Below, one piece after another: positions 38,705 to 48,511 of a stretch of DNA of 64,000 nucleotides (its first letter is position 1; every line of letters begins with the position of its first letter). The notes under the pieces were generated by a model, which searched no databases, was not told where the DNA came from, and worked only from the letters and a program-made list of their open reading frames with translations. Where the stretch lies: NCBI RefSeq assembly GCF_004339025.1, contig NZ_SMFT01000001.1:546050-610049 (forward strand). Direction: 5' to 3'. Position numbers and translations under genes: made by a program. Source of the DNA: Volucribacter psittacicida. Lineage in GTDB: Bacteria; Pseudomonadota; Gammaproteobacteria; Enterobacterales; Pasteurellaceae.

Positions 38705-38706
38705 AA

Positions 38707-38783
38707 TGGTGGCTATGACGGGATTCGAACCTGTGACCCCAACATTATGAGTGTTGTGCTCTAACCAACTGAGCTACATAGCC
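38707..38783 (-). tRNA. tRNA-Met (CAT, elongator)
   Basis: The 77-nt gene has encoded CCA; the minus strand begins GGCTATGTAGCTCAGTTGG. The anticodon loop CTCATAA gives CAT. Sequence matches the elongator rather than the initiator type. The Met-Leu-Gln-Gln order parallels metT-leuW-glnU-glnW. Confidence 0.95.
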
Positions 38784-38823
38784 ATTTTATTTTCTGCGAC
38801 ACCTCATCGGCTTTGCGGGGCTA

Positions 38824-38852
38824 ATTATGCTGATATTCCTACCTTTCGTCAA
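38824..38852 (-). promoter_or_regulatory. promoter of the tRNA operon
   Basis: On the minus strand TTGACG, 17-bp spacer, CATAAT, followed by a G/C-rich discriminator-like stretch (GCCCCGC). It lies about 45 bp before the tRNA-Met gene. Confidence 0.75.
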
Positions 38853-38972
38853 CTGTTTTTTTATGGAAAATTCTTTTTTTTATCTGTTAGACTAGAGAAT
38901 AAACAATTCATGCTGATTTTATAACTAACTACTTAAAATCTATATCTATATGAAATTTTATTTTCGCTATTC

Positions 38973-39060
38973 TATAGTCGTTTCAATTTAAAATAAAATA
39001 CAAGATGGTACGCCGAATACAGCACAAAGAGTACAATGAGGCGTGCCAACGCTGTATTAA
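38973..39060. mobile_element. MITE-like repeat, copy g (right end missing)
   Basis: It begins TATAGTCGTTTCAATTTAAA, includes ACGCCGAATACAGCACA and GGCGTGCCAACGCTGTAT, and stops before the right inverted end. Confidence 0.7.
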
Positions 39061-39089
39061 CAATCATTCAGTAATCATAATTAGAAATA

Positions 39090-40313
39090 CTATATATTAA
39101 TTAAACGGCGCAATAAGCGTCCATCTAATAAGGCTTGTTTGATGATTGCAAAAGCGCCGATGACATCTTCATCAACAAGTTCGGAAGCCACTAAAGGAAT
39201 ATCTTTGACAAATTGTGGTAATGCGTGACTTTCTAGTGTTTTAATGATTGCAGGGAAAAGCACATTTTTAGCTTGGGTAATTTCCCCTGAGATCACAATT
39301 TTTTCTGGATTAAACATATTGACACTCATTGCCAACACACGCCCAATTTGAACACCTACATGCTCAATCAAATCAGTGGCAATACTATCCTGCTTGTTAC
39401 TTGCTTTACAAATGGTTTCAATATCATGACTTTCTAGGGACAACCATTTACTTTGGTAACCATCTTCTAAAAGCTGTTGCATTTTGCTTTCAATGGCGGT
39501 GTTACTCACCACCGTTTCTAAACAACCCACATTGCCACATAAACAACGCCGTCCTAAGGGATCTACTTGGATATGACCAATTTCTCCCACATTATTTTTA
39601 TGCCCTGAAAAAATTTCGTGATTGATCACAATACCTGCACCTACGCCACGATGAATGCGTAATAATAAAGAATCATCACTGTCTTTTGTGGCACCAAAAT
39701 AATGCTCAGCTAAGGCTAAGCTACGCACATCATGACCAATAAAAACAGGGAGATTAAAATGCTGCTCTAATTGGGAAGCCAATGCCCAAGGTTGCGCAAG
39801 TTCCATATAGGAAAGAGAATGAATAATCTGATGACGACTATCAACAAGCCCATTCACTGTTACCCCAATGGCAATACATTCTGCGGATTTTTTGGCGTGA
39901 TTTTTCCAAAATATGTCGGTTTGTGCTAATAAAAATTGTTCAAGCTGTTCAATATCCTCAAAGTGCGGTAGATTTATTAACTGTTTTTTTAATAACTTAG
40001 CCCCAAGATCCATCATAGCGAGTGTGCAACTCTGTTGGTTTAACTGAATCAATAATGTATAGAAAAGCGTTGTTTCCGCAATAATTGAGGTTGCTCGGCG
40101 ACCGCCTGTGGATTGCTGTTGTTCCACTTCTTTAATCAGCCCTCTTGCTAGTAGCTGACGAATAATTTTTGTTACACTTGCGGGGGCTAATTGACTTATT
40201 TCTGAAATTTGAATACGAGAAATAGGGCCTTGTTGATCAATTAAGCTATAAACCGTTGCACTATTCATTTGCTTAACCAAATCAACATTGGCTATTTGGT
40301 GATTTTCTTTCAT
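39090..40313 (-). CDS. nagC: NagC, N-acetylglucosamine repressor (ROK family)
   Basis: The 407-residue protein has an N-terminal helix-turn-helix (ISRIQISEISQLAPASVTKI, about 32-51) and a C-terminal ROK sugar-binding domain with the zinc-binding cysteine motif CLCGNVGCLE and GAGIVINHEIFSGHKNNVGEIGH. Mlc is a close relative; the adjacent nagAB and nagE genes favour NagC. It would bind the palindrome at 42485 and be inactivated by GlcNAc-6-phosphate. An uptake signal lies at 39961-39969. Confidence 0.9.
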   Translation of the reverse strand: MKENHQIANVDLVKQMNSATVYSLIDQQGPISRIQISEISQLAPASVTKIIRQLLARGLIKEVEQQQSTGGRRATSIIAETTLFYTLLIQLNQQSCTLAMMDLGAKLLKKQLINLPHFEDIEQLEQFLLAQTDIFWKNHAKKSAECIAIGVTVNGLVDSRHQIIHSLSYMELAQPWALASQLEQHFNLPVFIGHDVRSLALAEHYFGATKDSDDSLLLRIHRGVGAGIVINHEIFSGHKNNVGEIGHIQVDPLGRRCLCGNVGCLETVVSNTAIESKMQQLLEDGYQSKWLSLESHDIETICKASNKQDSIATDLIEHVGVQIGRVLAMSVNMFNPEKIVISGEITQAKNVLFPAIIKTLESHALPQFVKDIPLVASELVDEDVIGAFAIIKQALLDGRLLRRLINI

Positions 40314-40402
40314 TAATTTTCCCTAAAACATTCCACAATGCGGACTATTTTAAAATGAAACCCTCGCAATTCCTATACTTTAAACACAAAATTCTGATCA
40401 AT

Positions 40403-40430
40403 AAAAAAGGGAAGCCCTCTCTCTTCCCTT
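40403..40430 (-). terminator. Rho-independent terminator after nagA (minus strand)
   Basis: AAGGGAAG / CTTCCCTT stem; read on the minus strand it is followed by TTTTTTAT. It separates nagBA from nagC. Confidence 0.75.
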
Positions 40431-40452
40431 ATCTATTTATTTATAGTTTCTG

Positions 40453-41589
40453 TTAATGTGTTTGCCAATCCCCATTAACTGCTGTACCTATAATTTCAAA
40501 TTTATGATTAAATACCGTCAAATTTGCAAATTTTCCTGCTTCAATAAGCCCTAAACGATCGTCCACACCAATGGCTTTAGCCGGATAATAATTACACATT
40601 CTTAAGGTTTCATCTAATGGCACACCAACGTTTTCTACCATATTTTTAACCGATTCAATCATCGTTACTGAAGAACCGCCTAATGTACCGTTATCGTCAT
40701 AACATTTCCCATTACGCACATGGACAGTTTTCCCCTCAAAAATAAAGGAATCAATATTCGCCCCGGCCGCCGCTGTTGCGTCTGTTACTAAGCATAATTT
40801 ATCCCCTTTTATCTTCTTAGCAATACGCACATTGCCATAATCAACGTGCAGTCCGTCCACAATAATACCAGCATAAATATCCGAATCTAAGACAGCACCC
40901 ACCACGCCCATAGCACGTCCTGAACTGATCGGCGACATAGCATTATGTAAATGTGTTGCAAAACTTGCCCCTTTCGCAATAGCCTGTTGAGCCACCTCAT
41001 AGCTTGCATTAGAATGGCCTAATGACACAATAATCCCTGCCTTGATAAAGTCTTCAATATAATTTGCTGTAGGATTTTCTGCGGCTAAGGTAATTTTGGT
41101 AATCACATCACCATTCTCACAAAGAAATTCTTTCATCTCTGGCGAAATCGCACGAATATATTCCTCTCGATGCACCCCTTTCTTTTCAACGCTCAAATAA
41201 GGGCCTTCTAAATGCAAACCTAATGCTTGATTTTCATACTTAGTTAAATATTCTCGCATAATTCGCACCGCACTTTTTATCCCTTCATCTGGAGCGGTAA
41301 TAAATGTAGGCAAATAACTGGTTGTGCCAGAACGCAAATTCGTTTGCTGCATAATCTCTAAGGTTTTGACAGAAATATCATCATTAAACATTACGCCACC
41401 ACAACCGTTTAATTGTAAATCAATAAACCCTGCGGTGATATTGTTCCCTTGCAAATCTATACGTTGCACATCTGCGGATAACTCAGCTTCAGGGAGCACA
41501 GCTTGAATAACCTTATGATCAACAACCACCGCATAACCATAAAGCACCTCTTTTCCGGTATAAATTACCCCATTAACAAATGCGTACAT
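40453..41589 (-). CDS. nagA: NagA, N-acetylglucosamine-6-phosphate deacetylase
   Basis: The 378-residue cytoplasmic amidohydrolase converts GlcNAc-6-P to GlcN-6-P. Motifs are GFIDLQLNGCGGVMFND, LHLEGPYL, SLGHSNA, FATHLHNAMSP (metal ligands), LVTDATAAAG (catalytic Asp) and GTLGGSSVTM. The length matches the family. It overlaps the nagB stop by one base. An uptake signal is inside (41267-41275). Confidence 0.96.
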   Translation of the reverse strand: MYAFVNGVIYTGKEVLYGYAVVVDHKVIQAVLPEAELSADVQRIDLQGNNITAGFIDLQLNGCGGVMFNDDISVKTLEIMQQTNLRSGTTSYLPTFITAPDEGIKSAVRIMREYLTKYENQALGLHLEGPYLSVEKKGVHREEYIRAISPEMKEFLCENGDVITKITLAAENPTANYIEDFIKAGIIVSLGHSNASYEVAQQAIAKGASFATHLHNAMSPISSGRAMGVVGAVLDSDIYAGIIVDGLHVDYGNVRIAKKIKGDKLCLVTDATAAAGANIDSFIFEGKTVHVRNGKCYDDNGTLGGSSVTMIESVKNMVENVGVPLDETLRMCNYYPAKAIGVDDRLGLIEAGKFANLTVFNHKFEIIGTAVNGDWQTH

Positions 41590-42404
41590 TATTTTTCTCC
41601 TTCTAACACCGAATGAATGGCTCGAGCTTCTAATTCTGTAAAATATTTCACTGTTTTAAGTTTTAACTCTTGCATCGCTGACTCATCTGCCACAAAAATC
41701 GCATGACGATGTAATTGTAAGGCACTGATTGTCCATAAATGATTAATACAACCCTCTACTCCAGCTTGTAACGCCAAAGCTTTATTATGTCCCGTAACCA
41801 ATAACATCACTTCTTGAGCATCTAATAAAGTTCCCACGCCCACTGTCAACGCATACTTAGGGACTTTACTCACATCATTATCAAAAAAACGTGAATTGGC
41901 AATCAAAGTATCTTGCGTAAGGGTTTTAATTCTGGTGCGTGAACTTAATGACGAACCCGGCTCATTAAAAGCAATATGACCATCAACGCCCACACCGCCC
42001 ATAAATAAATGAATTTTGCCATAGGATTTAATTTTTTCTTCATAACGGCGACATTCTGCATCATGATCCGCTGTATTACCATCTAATATATTGACGTTCT
42101 CCGCTTGAATATCAATATGATTAAAAAAGTTATTCCACATAAAAGAATGGTAACTCTCAGGATGTTCCTTCGGCAATCCCACATATTCGTCCATATTAAA
42201 GGTAACGACATATTTAAAACTTACCTCGCCTTTCTGATACAACGCAATGAGTTCTTTGTAAGTTTGTAATGGCGTACCACCTGTAGGTAAACCTAAAACA
42301 AAGGGCTTTTCTTCACTCGGTGCAAATTGATTAATACGATCGACAATATAACGAGCCGCCCATTTGCTGACTTGCTCCGCATTTTGTAGTGGAATCAGAC
42401 GCAT
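41589..42404 (-). CDS. nagB: NagB, glucosamine-6-phosphate deaminase
   Basis: The 271-residue enzyme starts at [12 protein letters not shown] (42404), the usual NagB start, with GGAGGAAAAA before it; the ATG at 42419 adds five atypical residues. It converts GlcN-6-P to fructose-6-P and ammonia. Motifs are [27 protein letters not shown] and [19 protein letters not shown]. First gene of nagBA. Confidence 0.96.
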   Translation of the reverse strand: MRLIPLQNAEQVSKWAARYIVDRINQFAPSEEKPFVLGLPTGGTPLQTYKELIALYQKGEVSFKYVVTFNMDEYVGLPKEHPESYHSFMWNNFFNHIDIQAENVNILDGNTADHDAECRRYEEKIKSYGKIHLFMGGVGVDGHIAFNEPGSSLSSRTRIKTLTQDTLIANSRFFDNDVSKVPKYALTVGVGTLLDAQEVMLLVTGHNKALALQAGVEGCINHLWTISALQLHRHAIFVADESAMQELKLKTVKYFTELEARAIHSVLEGEK

Positions 42405-42484
42405 AATTTTTTCCTCCATAAATTAAATGTCATTTTTTAAAATTAAACTTCAACAAAATCATTATAAATAAAATTTTACTCCAT

Positions 42485-42503
42485 TAACAATAAAATATTG
42501 TTA
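42485..42503. promoter_or_regulatory. probable NagC operator
   Basis: The perfect palindrome TAACAAT-AAAAT-ATTGTTA lies in the divergent nagB/nagE region. Resemblance to NagC sites is by A/T-rich dyad symmetry and context. Confidence 0.5.
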
Positions 42504-42516
42504 TTTGCTGAATAAA

Positions 42517-42532
42517 AGTGATGTATATCACA
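42517..42532. promoter_or_regulatory. CRP-like site
   Basis: AGTGATGTATATCACA matches TGTGA-N6-TCACA at nine of ten conserved positions and lies between the nagB and nagE starts. Confidence 0.65.
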
Positions 42533-42637
42533 AAACACACAGAAGATATTTGCCAACAAAGAAGTTAAATGATTATAATCGGATTGAAATTGGAGTTTAA
42601 TTTCATAATTTATAAAAAATATCACAAGGAGCAATTT

Positions 42638-44104
42638 ATGCGTATTCTCACTTATTTACAACGCATAGGTACCGCACTTATGGTACCTGTTGCAGCATTG
42701 CCGGCAGCGGCAATACTTATGGGTATAGGTTACTGGATCGATCCAGAGGGTTGGGGAGCCAAGAGCCAAGTTGCCGCATTATTAATTCAATCTGGTGCTG
42801 CGATCATTGACAATATGGCATTACTCTTTGCTGTGGGTGTTGCTTTTGGTATGTCAAAAGATAAACATGGCTCCGCAGCCCTTTCAGGGTTAGTCGGCTG
42901 GCTTGTGGTGACTACCCTATTATCGCCAAATGTTATTGCACAGCTTGAAGCCATTCCAATGGATCAAGTCCCAGCGGCATTCGGCAAAGTCAAAAATCAA
43001 TTTGTTGGTATTCTTATCGGGGTAATCTCGGCAGAAATTTATAACCGTTTCTATCAAGTAGAATTACCAAAAGCCCTATCATTCTTTAATGGTAAACGAC
43101 TTGTGCCTATCATTGTATCAGTGGTGATGATTTTTGTTTCATTTGTATTAATCTACGTTTGGCCGGTAATTTTCAACGCATTAGTCAGCTTCGGTGAATC
43201 TATTACGGGATTAGGCGCAGTGGGTGCAGGAATTTATGGTTTCCTCAATCGCTTACTCATTCCAGTGGGATTACATCACGCCCTTAACTCTGTATTCTGG
43301 TTTGATGTTGCAGGAATCAATGATATTCCAAACTTCCTTGGTGGAGCAAAATCCTTAGCGGAAGGCACAGCGGTACTCGGTAAAACTGGTATGTACCAAG
43401 CAGGTTTCTTCCCAATTATGATGTTTGGTTTACCTGCCGCAGCACTTGCCATTTACCACAGTGCAAAACCAGCGAAAAAAGCGGCTATTGGTTCCATTAT
43501 GTTAGCAGCGGCAGTATCTTCTTTCTTTACTGGCGTTACTGAGCCACTTGAATTTGCCTTTATGTTTGTTGCCCCTGTACTCTATGTCATTCACGCTTTA
43601 CTCACAGGGATCTCATTATTTATCGCCGCAACAATGCAATGGATCGCTGGCTTTGGTTTCAGTGCAGGGTTAGTAGACTTGGTACTTTCCGCCCAAAACC
43701 CACTTGCAACCAAATGGTATATGCTATTAGTACAAGGTTTAGTGTTTGCTGTTATTTATTACTTTATCTTCCGTTTCTGCATCAAAGCCTTTAATCTCAA
43801 AACCCCAGGCAGAGAGGAGGAAGAAGAAAATACCACCCAAAACACCTCTACGGCACAACCAACCTCTCGTGAACAACGTGTACAAGAAATCGTTGTGGCA
43901 TTAGGCGGTAAACAAAATCTAAAAACCGTAGATGCTTGTATCACACGCTTACGCTTGACCTTAGTTGATCGTAATAAAGTGGACGAAAATTACCTCCGTC
44001 AATTAGGCTCAAAAGGTAATGTAAAAATTGGTGATGATGGGTTACAGGTTATCTTAGGTGCAGAAGCTGAATTAATTTCAGATCGCATTAAACAAATCTT
44101 ATAA
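42638..44104 (+). CDS. nagE: N-acetylglucosamine-type PTS permease, EIICB
   Basis: The 488-residue inner-membrane PTS permease starts at the ATG at 42638 (MRILTYLQRIGTALMVPVAA) with AAGGAG upstream; the ATG at 42569 adds an unlikely leader. Residues 1-370 form EIIC with about ten helices (PVAALPAAAILMGIGYWIDP, PVGLHHALN, FPIMMFGLPAAALAIY). Residues about 410-488 are EIIB with the phospho-cysteine in DACITRLRL. There is no EIIA domain, unlike E. coli NagE, so a separate EIIA must phosphorylate it. An uptake signal (42671-42679) lies in the first codons. Confidence 0.9.
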   Translation: MRILTYLQRIGTALMVPVAALPAAAILMGIGYWIDPEGWGAKSQVAALLIQSGAAIIDNMALLFAVGVAFGMSKDKHGSAALSGLVGWLVVTTLLSPNVIAQLEAIPMDQVPAAFGKVKNQFVGILIGVISAEIYNRFYQVELPKALSFFNGKRLVPIIVSVVMIFVSFVLIYVWPVIFNALVSFGESITGLGAVGAGIYGFLNRLLIPVGLHHALNSVFWFDVAGINDIPNFLGGAKSLAEGTAVLGKTGMYQAGFFPIMMFGLPAAALAIYHSAKPAKKAAIGSIMLAAAVSSFFTGVTEPLEFAFMFVAPVLYVIHALLTGISLFIAATMQWIAGFGFSAGLVDLVLSAQNPLATKWYMLLVQGLVFAVIYYFIFRFCIKAFNLKTPGREEEEENTTQNTSTAQPTSREQRVQEIVVALGGKQNLKTVDACITRLRLTLVDRNKVDENYLRQLGSKGNVKIGDDGLQVILGAEAELISDRIKQIL

Positions 44105-44123
44105 CCCTTTACCCAATAAACAA

Positions 44124-44157
44124 CGCGGTGGATAAAATTATTTTAAAATCCACCGCG
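44124..44157. terminator. terminator after nagE
   Basis: CGCGGTGGAT and ATCCACCGCG form a perfect 10-bp stem. The 3' arm plus CTTT is one base off an uptake signal. Confidence 0.7.
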
Positions 44158-44216
44158 CTTTAATTAATAAGAAAGTATAAAAAGAGTAATGAACAAAATA
44201 GTTGCTAATCTGCCCA

Positions 44217-44660
44217 TTATGCTTTCAAGAGTTCACTAAATAAACTTTCTAACCGATTTATTGTTTTTTCAATATTTAATTCCGCATACTTTTCAAAGGT
44301 AAATAAATCACTTTTTCTATCAGGGTATCCATTAACACTAACACACTAAAATTTCGCTCAAAGAAAGTGATATCCATAATAATATTTAAATGTATTAATA
44401 GAGGAAGTTTTAAAGCCGTTTTAGGAGCTTTATCAATATATCTTTGAATTGTTTTAACAGAACATTGATATTTAATGGCAAGCTCTTTATACGTCTGTTT
44501 TCCTTGAGAATAATGAAACCAAATTTCTGTGGGATTTAATTTGTTTTGAAAGGTAAAGGTCTTATTACAATGATTACATTTATAGCGTTAAATAGTATTT
44601 TCTTTCCATGTTTGTGGATTGAGTTATTTTAACAATATGGGCAATTTTTTATTTATTTTC
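44217..44660 (-). pseudogene. transposase remnant (zinc-ribbon plus helix-turn-helix type)
   Basis: On the minus strand the pieces read NCPYC, then a TAA stop, then NNSIHKHGK, a frameshift, then RYKCNHCNKTFTFQNKLNPT, EIWFHYSQGKQTYKELAIKY, QCSVKTIQRYIDK, then MDITFFERNFSVLVLMD before decaying to a stop at 44217. The layout (CxxC ... CxxC zinc ribbon, Trp/Tyr-rich helical region, start of a DDE core) is that of IS transposases; I think IS256-related but cannot be sure. At least one frameshift and one nonsense codon make it dead. Confidence 0.75.
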
Positions 44661-44726
44661 AAAAAAATAGATTAAGCACCATTTTACATTAAACCCTATA
44701 AAAACATCATCATATTAACCTCAAAA

Positions 44727-44763
44727 AATAACCCCATTTATAAAATGAATAAATGGGGTTATT
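44727..44763 (-). terminator. Rho-independent terminator of the ybaL-like gene
   Basis: The 14-bp perfect stem AATAACCCCATTTA / TAAATGGGGTTATT; read on the minus strand the 3' arm is followed by a T-run. Confidence 0.85.
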
Positions 44764-44776
44764 GTTTATGATAATC

Positions 44777-46498
44777 TTATTTTACCAAAATCGGTTGTTC
44801 TTCCACTTCTGGTTCAATCTTACATTCTCCCATGACAAGGCAAGATTCAAACATACTGCGTGCAATTTCTCTTGGCCCATGGATAACAACATCAGAGCCA
44901 TTTTCAAGTAAGGCTTCTTTTTCATCGCTATAAGTAGCATAAGAAATTGTCTTGACTTGCGGATATTGCTCTTTTAAATGTTTAATAATATCGGCATTTT
45001 CATAAGCATTTGGTGTAGCAAAAATCACAAGTCTTGCCTCTTGTATTGCTGCTAAATCTAGTACACTAAAATCTTTATCTTTTACTGTACCTAATACCGC
45101 ATTAACGCCCTCTTCATGTAATTGCTCTACACGAGCACGAGAAGACTCAATAACCGCAAAATTAAGATCATTATTTTTCATTTTATCAACAATAATGCTA
45201 CCAATTCGCCCAGCCCCTACAAGCACAATATGATCTTGCAATACCAAAGGAGATTGATGGAAATCTTCCTCGATCTCTTCTTTTTCTGGTACGGTCATTA
45301 GGTTTTCTTGCTCTTCTGTTTTGCTCATATATTTTTCTAAATAGCTAAATAATACAGGGTTAAGCAAAATAGAGATAATTGAACCTGCAAGCACTAAATT
45401 ACGCGCTTGTTCATCCAGTAAATTCAGGGACACCGCTAAACCTGCAAGAATAAAGGCAAACTCACCAATTTGTGCCAAGCTAATAGATACGGTTAAAGCA
45501 GTACGTTTTGGTTTTCTTAATAAACGTACTAATAAATAAGCCGCGATGGATTTACCAAACACGATAATCACAACGGTCATTAATACCGAAATAGGCGATT
45601 GAATAAGAATGCTCGGATTAAATAACATCCCTACAGAAACAAAGAAAAGCACCGCAAAAGCATCACGCAATGGTAATGTATCATTGGCTGCCCGATGGCT
45701 CAGTTCAGATTCATTTAAAATCATACCCGCAAAAAATGCCCCTAAGGCAAAAGACACATCAAATAAATGCACCGAACCATAAGCAATACCTAGGGCAATC
45801 GCTAAAACAGATAAGGTAAACAACTCTCTTGAACCTGTGGCTGCACTACGCGCAATTAACCAAGGAATAACACGTTTACCAATAATTAACATTACTGCTA
45901 TAAAAGCAATCACTTTACCAATGGTAATACTAAAATCCATTAGCATATCGCCAAAATTGGCATTTTCTTGTTGTAAAACATCAGCCACCGCTGGCAATAA
46001 TACCAATGCCAATACCATCGCTAAGTCTTCCACAATTAACCAACCGATAGCAATTTTTCCACGCAATGTTTCAATTAGCTGACGCTCTTCTAACGCTCTT
46101 AATAACACAACGGTACTTGCTGTGGATAAACAAAGGCCAAAGACAAGCCCACTAATGGTACTCCAGCCTAAAAATACGGAAAAAATCCAACCAAAAACAA
46201 TGGCGGTGAAAATTTGTAATAATGCACCAGGAATCGCTACTGCTTTAACAGATAAAAGATCTTTTAAAGAAAAATGTAATCCTACCCCAAACATCAGAAG
46301 CATAACGCCTAGCTCTGAAAGTTCATGAGCAATATGTAAATCCCCTTCAAACCCCGGGGTAAACGGCCCAATTAAAATCCCTGCAAGTAAATACCCCACC
46401 AATGGAGAAAATTTAAAACGATTAGCAATCATACCTAACAGATAAGCAACAGCAAATCCGATAGCAATCATACTAATCAGCGGTGTAGATGTGTGCAT
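44777..46498 (-). CDS. ybaL: YbaL/KefB-type monovalent cation:proton antiporter with TrkA-N domain
   Basis: The protein has 573 residues from the ATG at 46498 (MHTSTPLISMI). Residues 1-390 are a CPA2 antiporter membrane domain of about 12 helices (SPLVGYLLAGILIGPFTPG, GLCLSTASTVVLLRALEE, SVGMLFNPSILI). Residues about 415-560 form a Rossmann TrkA-N domain (DHIVLVGAGRIGSIIVDKM). The family includes KefB/KefC; YbaL is the closest that I recognise. Substrate and ligand gating are unproven. Confidence 0.88.
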   Translation of the reverse strand: MHTSTPLISMIAIGFAVAYLLGMIANRFKFSPLVGYLLAGILIGPFTPGFEGDLHIAHELSELGVMLLMFGVGLHFSLKDLLSVKAVAIPGALLQIFTAIVFGWIFSVFLGWSTISGLVFGLCLSTASTVVLLRALEERQLIETLRGKIAIGWLIVEDLAMVLALVLLPAVADVLQQENANFGDMLMDFSITIGKVIAFIAVMLIIGKRVIPWLIARSAATGSRELFTLSVLAIALGIAYGSVHLFDVSFALGAFFAGMILNESELSHRAANDTLPLRDAFAVLFFVSVGMLFNPSILIQSPISVLMTVVIIVFGKSIAAYLLVRLLRKPKRTALTVSISLAQIGEFAFILAGLAVSLNLLDEQARNLVLAGSIISILLNPVLFSYLEKYMSKTEEQENLMTVPEKEEIEEDFHQSPLVLQDHIVLVGAGRIGSIIVDKMKNNDLNFAVIESSRARVEQLHEEGVNAVLGTVKDKDFSVLDLAAIQEARLVIFATPNAYENADIIKHLKEQYPQVKTISYATYSDEKEALLENGSDVVIHGPREIARSMFESCLVMGECKIEPEVEEQPILVK

Positions 46499-46627
46499 AA
46501 TAACTCCTCTCAAACAAAAAACCATAGAATAATGAATGATTTAGCTGGAAAGGTCAAGCGTTAATAGAAAATTTATTAACCTATTTTTAATATTTTTATA
46601 TAAAAATTATTCTATATATTTATATAA

Positions 46628-47695
46628 TCACTTCACCACCGAAACCGCTTTAATAAGTACATAAACCCATTGCTGAGGTTGTAATTTTAGTTCTTGTCTT
46701 GACCACTTGCTAATACTTGCCCAAATTTTATGTTCAGCAATGTTTAACTCAATATCCACTTGATCTTCTTTGCTTTCAATTTTATTAATTTGACCTTGTA
46801 AAATATTGCGAATACTGGTGTGTTGAGGTAACTCAAGGGAAAGAGAGACATCTGAGCTATTAATACAAACTTTAACATTATTACCTATGGGTTGTTCAAT
46901 GGCTTTTACCCATAAACGTTGTTGCCCATTTAGCCCATCAAGGGCTAATGCAGTCATATTATAAAGGGGGTGATGATAAGAAATAGGTAAACAAAATACC
47001 GAGCGTTGTTCTAAGTCTTGCTGTTTCCAAGGTGAAAATAGAGGGTTATGCCATAAATTCTCAAGGGCTTCATAAGCTAATACTTTGCCTGTTTGCATTA
47101 AAATCACTTGATCCGCTAACCGAACAAGCTCATCTAAACTATGTGTCACGTATAAAATTGGAATATTGATGTCTTTTGTGAGGCGTTCTAAATAAGCCAT
47201 TAGCTCATTTTTACGAGGTAAATCCAATGCTGATAAGGGTTCGTCCATTAATAGAATTTCAGGATCGGATAATAAAGCTCGCCCTATGGCTACTCGCTGT
47301 TTTTCGCCACCTGATAAGGTATTAGGATAACGAGATAATAAAGGTTCAAGCCCTAATAAGTTGATAATATGCTTGAATTTTTGTTTATCTCGTTGTTTAA
47401 CCCCATAAAGTAGATTGCCTTTTACCTTATAATGTGGAAATAAACGGGCATCTTGGAAAACATAGCCTATATGACGTTTATGTACCGCTAGACATTGCTT
47501 ATCATCAACTAAAACTTGTTGATTGAGTATGATTTTTCCTTCATCAGGTTGTAATAAACCGCTGATTAAATTGATTAAGGAAGATTTTCCCGACCCCGAT
47601 AAACCAAAAATTGCGGTAACGCCTTGGGCGGGAATAGTCACATTGACATCAAGTAACATTGCTCCTAATTGTTTTTTGACGTTAATTTGTAACAT
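46628..47695 (-). CDS. modC: ModC, molybdate ABC transporter ATP-binding protein
   Basis: The 355-residue ATPase has Walker [10 protein letters not shown], signature [16 protein letters not shown], and Walker [14 protein letters not shown]. The C-terminal Mop/TOBE domain (about 290-350, [21 protein letters not shown]) binds molybdate. It overlaps modB by 14 nt. It energises ModB import of molybdate, supporting the mogA pathway. Confidence 0.95.
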   Translation of the reverse strand: MLQINVKKQLGAMLLDVNVTIPAQGVTAIFGLSGSGKSSLINLISGLLQPDEGKIILNQQVLVDDKQCLAVHKRHIGYVFQDARLFPHYKVKGNLLYGVKQRDKQKFKHIINLLGLEPLLSRYPNTLSGGEKQRVAIGRALLSDPEILLMDEPLSALDLPRKNELMAYLERLTKDINIPILYVTHSLDELVRLADQVILMQTGKVLAYEALENLWHNPLFSPWKQQDLEQRSVFCLPISYHHPLYNMTALALDGLNGQQRLWVKAIEQPIGNNVKVCINSSDVSLSLELPQHTSIRNILQGQINKIESKEDQVDIELNIAEHKIWASISKWSRQELKLQPQQWVYVLIKAVSVVK

Positions 47696-48407
47696 AATGA
47701 TTTCCTAGACGTTTTTGCATTCTTTTTGCTAACCATTCTGATAACAATAAGGCAATGAGGGATAATATAATGGCAAAGAAGCAAAGCCTTGCGGTTTGGG
47801 CTTCTGCCCCGGGAGTTTGAATAAAGGCATACATTGCCAAAGGGATTGTTTGGGTTTCGCCCACAATGTTGGAAACAAAGGTAATGGTTGCCCCAAATTC
47901 CCCTAGAGAGCGAGCAAATCCCAATATTACGCCAGCTAACACACCGGGTAAGGATAAGGGTAATGTAATGGTAAAAAAGACACGCCAACCTGAGGCACCT
48001 AATGTGGCAGCGGCTTGTTCTAACTTAAGATCAATACTTTCTAAAGACAATCTGATAGCTCGTACCAGCAACGGAAAAGCCACCACCGCTGAGGCTAATA
48101 CTGCCCCTTTCCAGCTAAACGCAAAGCTAATGCCAAACCAATGAAATAAATATTTGCCAATAAAGCCATTGCGTCCCATAGCAACAAGTAAAAGATAACC
48201 GATCACAACGGGTGGCAAAACTAAGGGTAAATGGATAATACCGCTTACAAAAGATTTTCCCCAAAACTTTTTGCGAGCTAATAACCAAGCCACCAATATA
48301 GCAACAGGTAAACTCCATAGCATTGCATTAAGCGCAACGGATAGGCTTAACCTAATGGCATTGATTTCCACGTTAGTTAAGCCTAATTGCATTAAAAACT
48401 CTGTCAC
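47682..48407 (-). CDS. modB: ModB, molybdate ABC transporter permease
   Basis: The 241-residue inner-membrane permease has about five helices and the EAA-type coupling motif [21 protein letters not shown]. The segment [20 protein letters not shown] is typical of ModB. It lies between modA and modC on the minus strand. Confidence 0.94.
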   Translation of the reverse strand: MTEFLMQLGLTNVEINAIRLSLSVALNAMLWSLPVAILVAWLLARKKFWGKSFVSGIIHLPLVLPPVVIGYLLLVAMGRNGFIGKYLFHWFGISFAFSWKGAVLASAVVAFPLLVRAIRLSLESIDLKLEQAAATLGASGWRVFFTITLPLSLPGVLAGVILGFARSLGEFGATITFVSNIVGETQTIPLAMYAFIQTPGAEAQTARLCFFAIILSLIALLLSEWLAKRMQKRLGNHYVTN

Positions 48408-48489
48408 GTTATATCCATTTTTATTGTCTTATTTTCAATTCAAAGCCACGATAAAATCACAAAATTTCAGTGAAAAATTTATGAATTTA

Positions 48490-48498
48490 ACCGCACTT
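48490..48498 (-). repeat. DNA uptake signal sequence (ACCGCACTT)
   Basis: Exact core in the 104-bp modA-modB gap. Confidence 0.9.
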
Positions 48499-48511
48499 TT
48501 GTTACTGAGCA

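Noticed and set aside
44150-44160. Uptake signal in the nagE terminator
   Set aside because: The sequence is ACCGCGCTT, one base off the core, so I counted it only as a near match.
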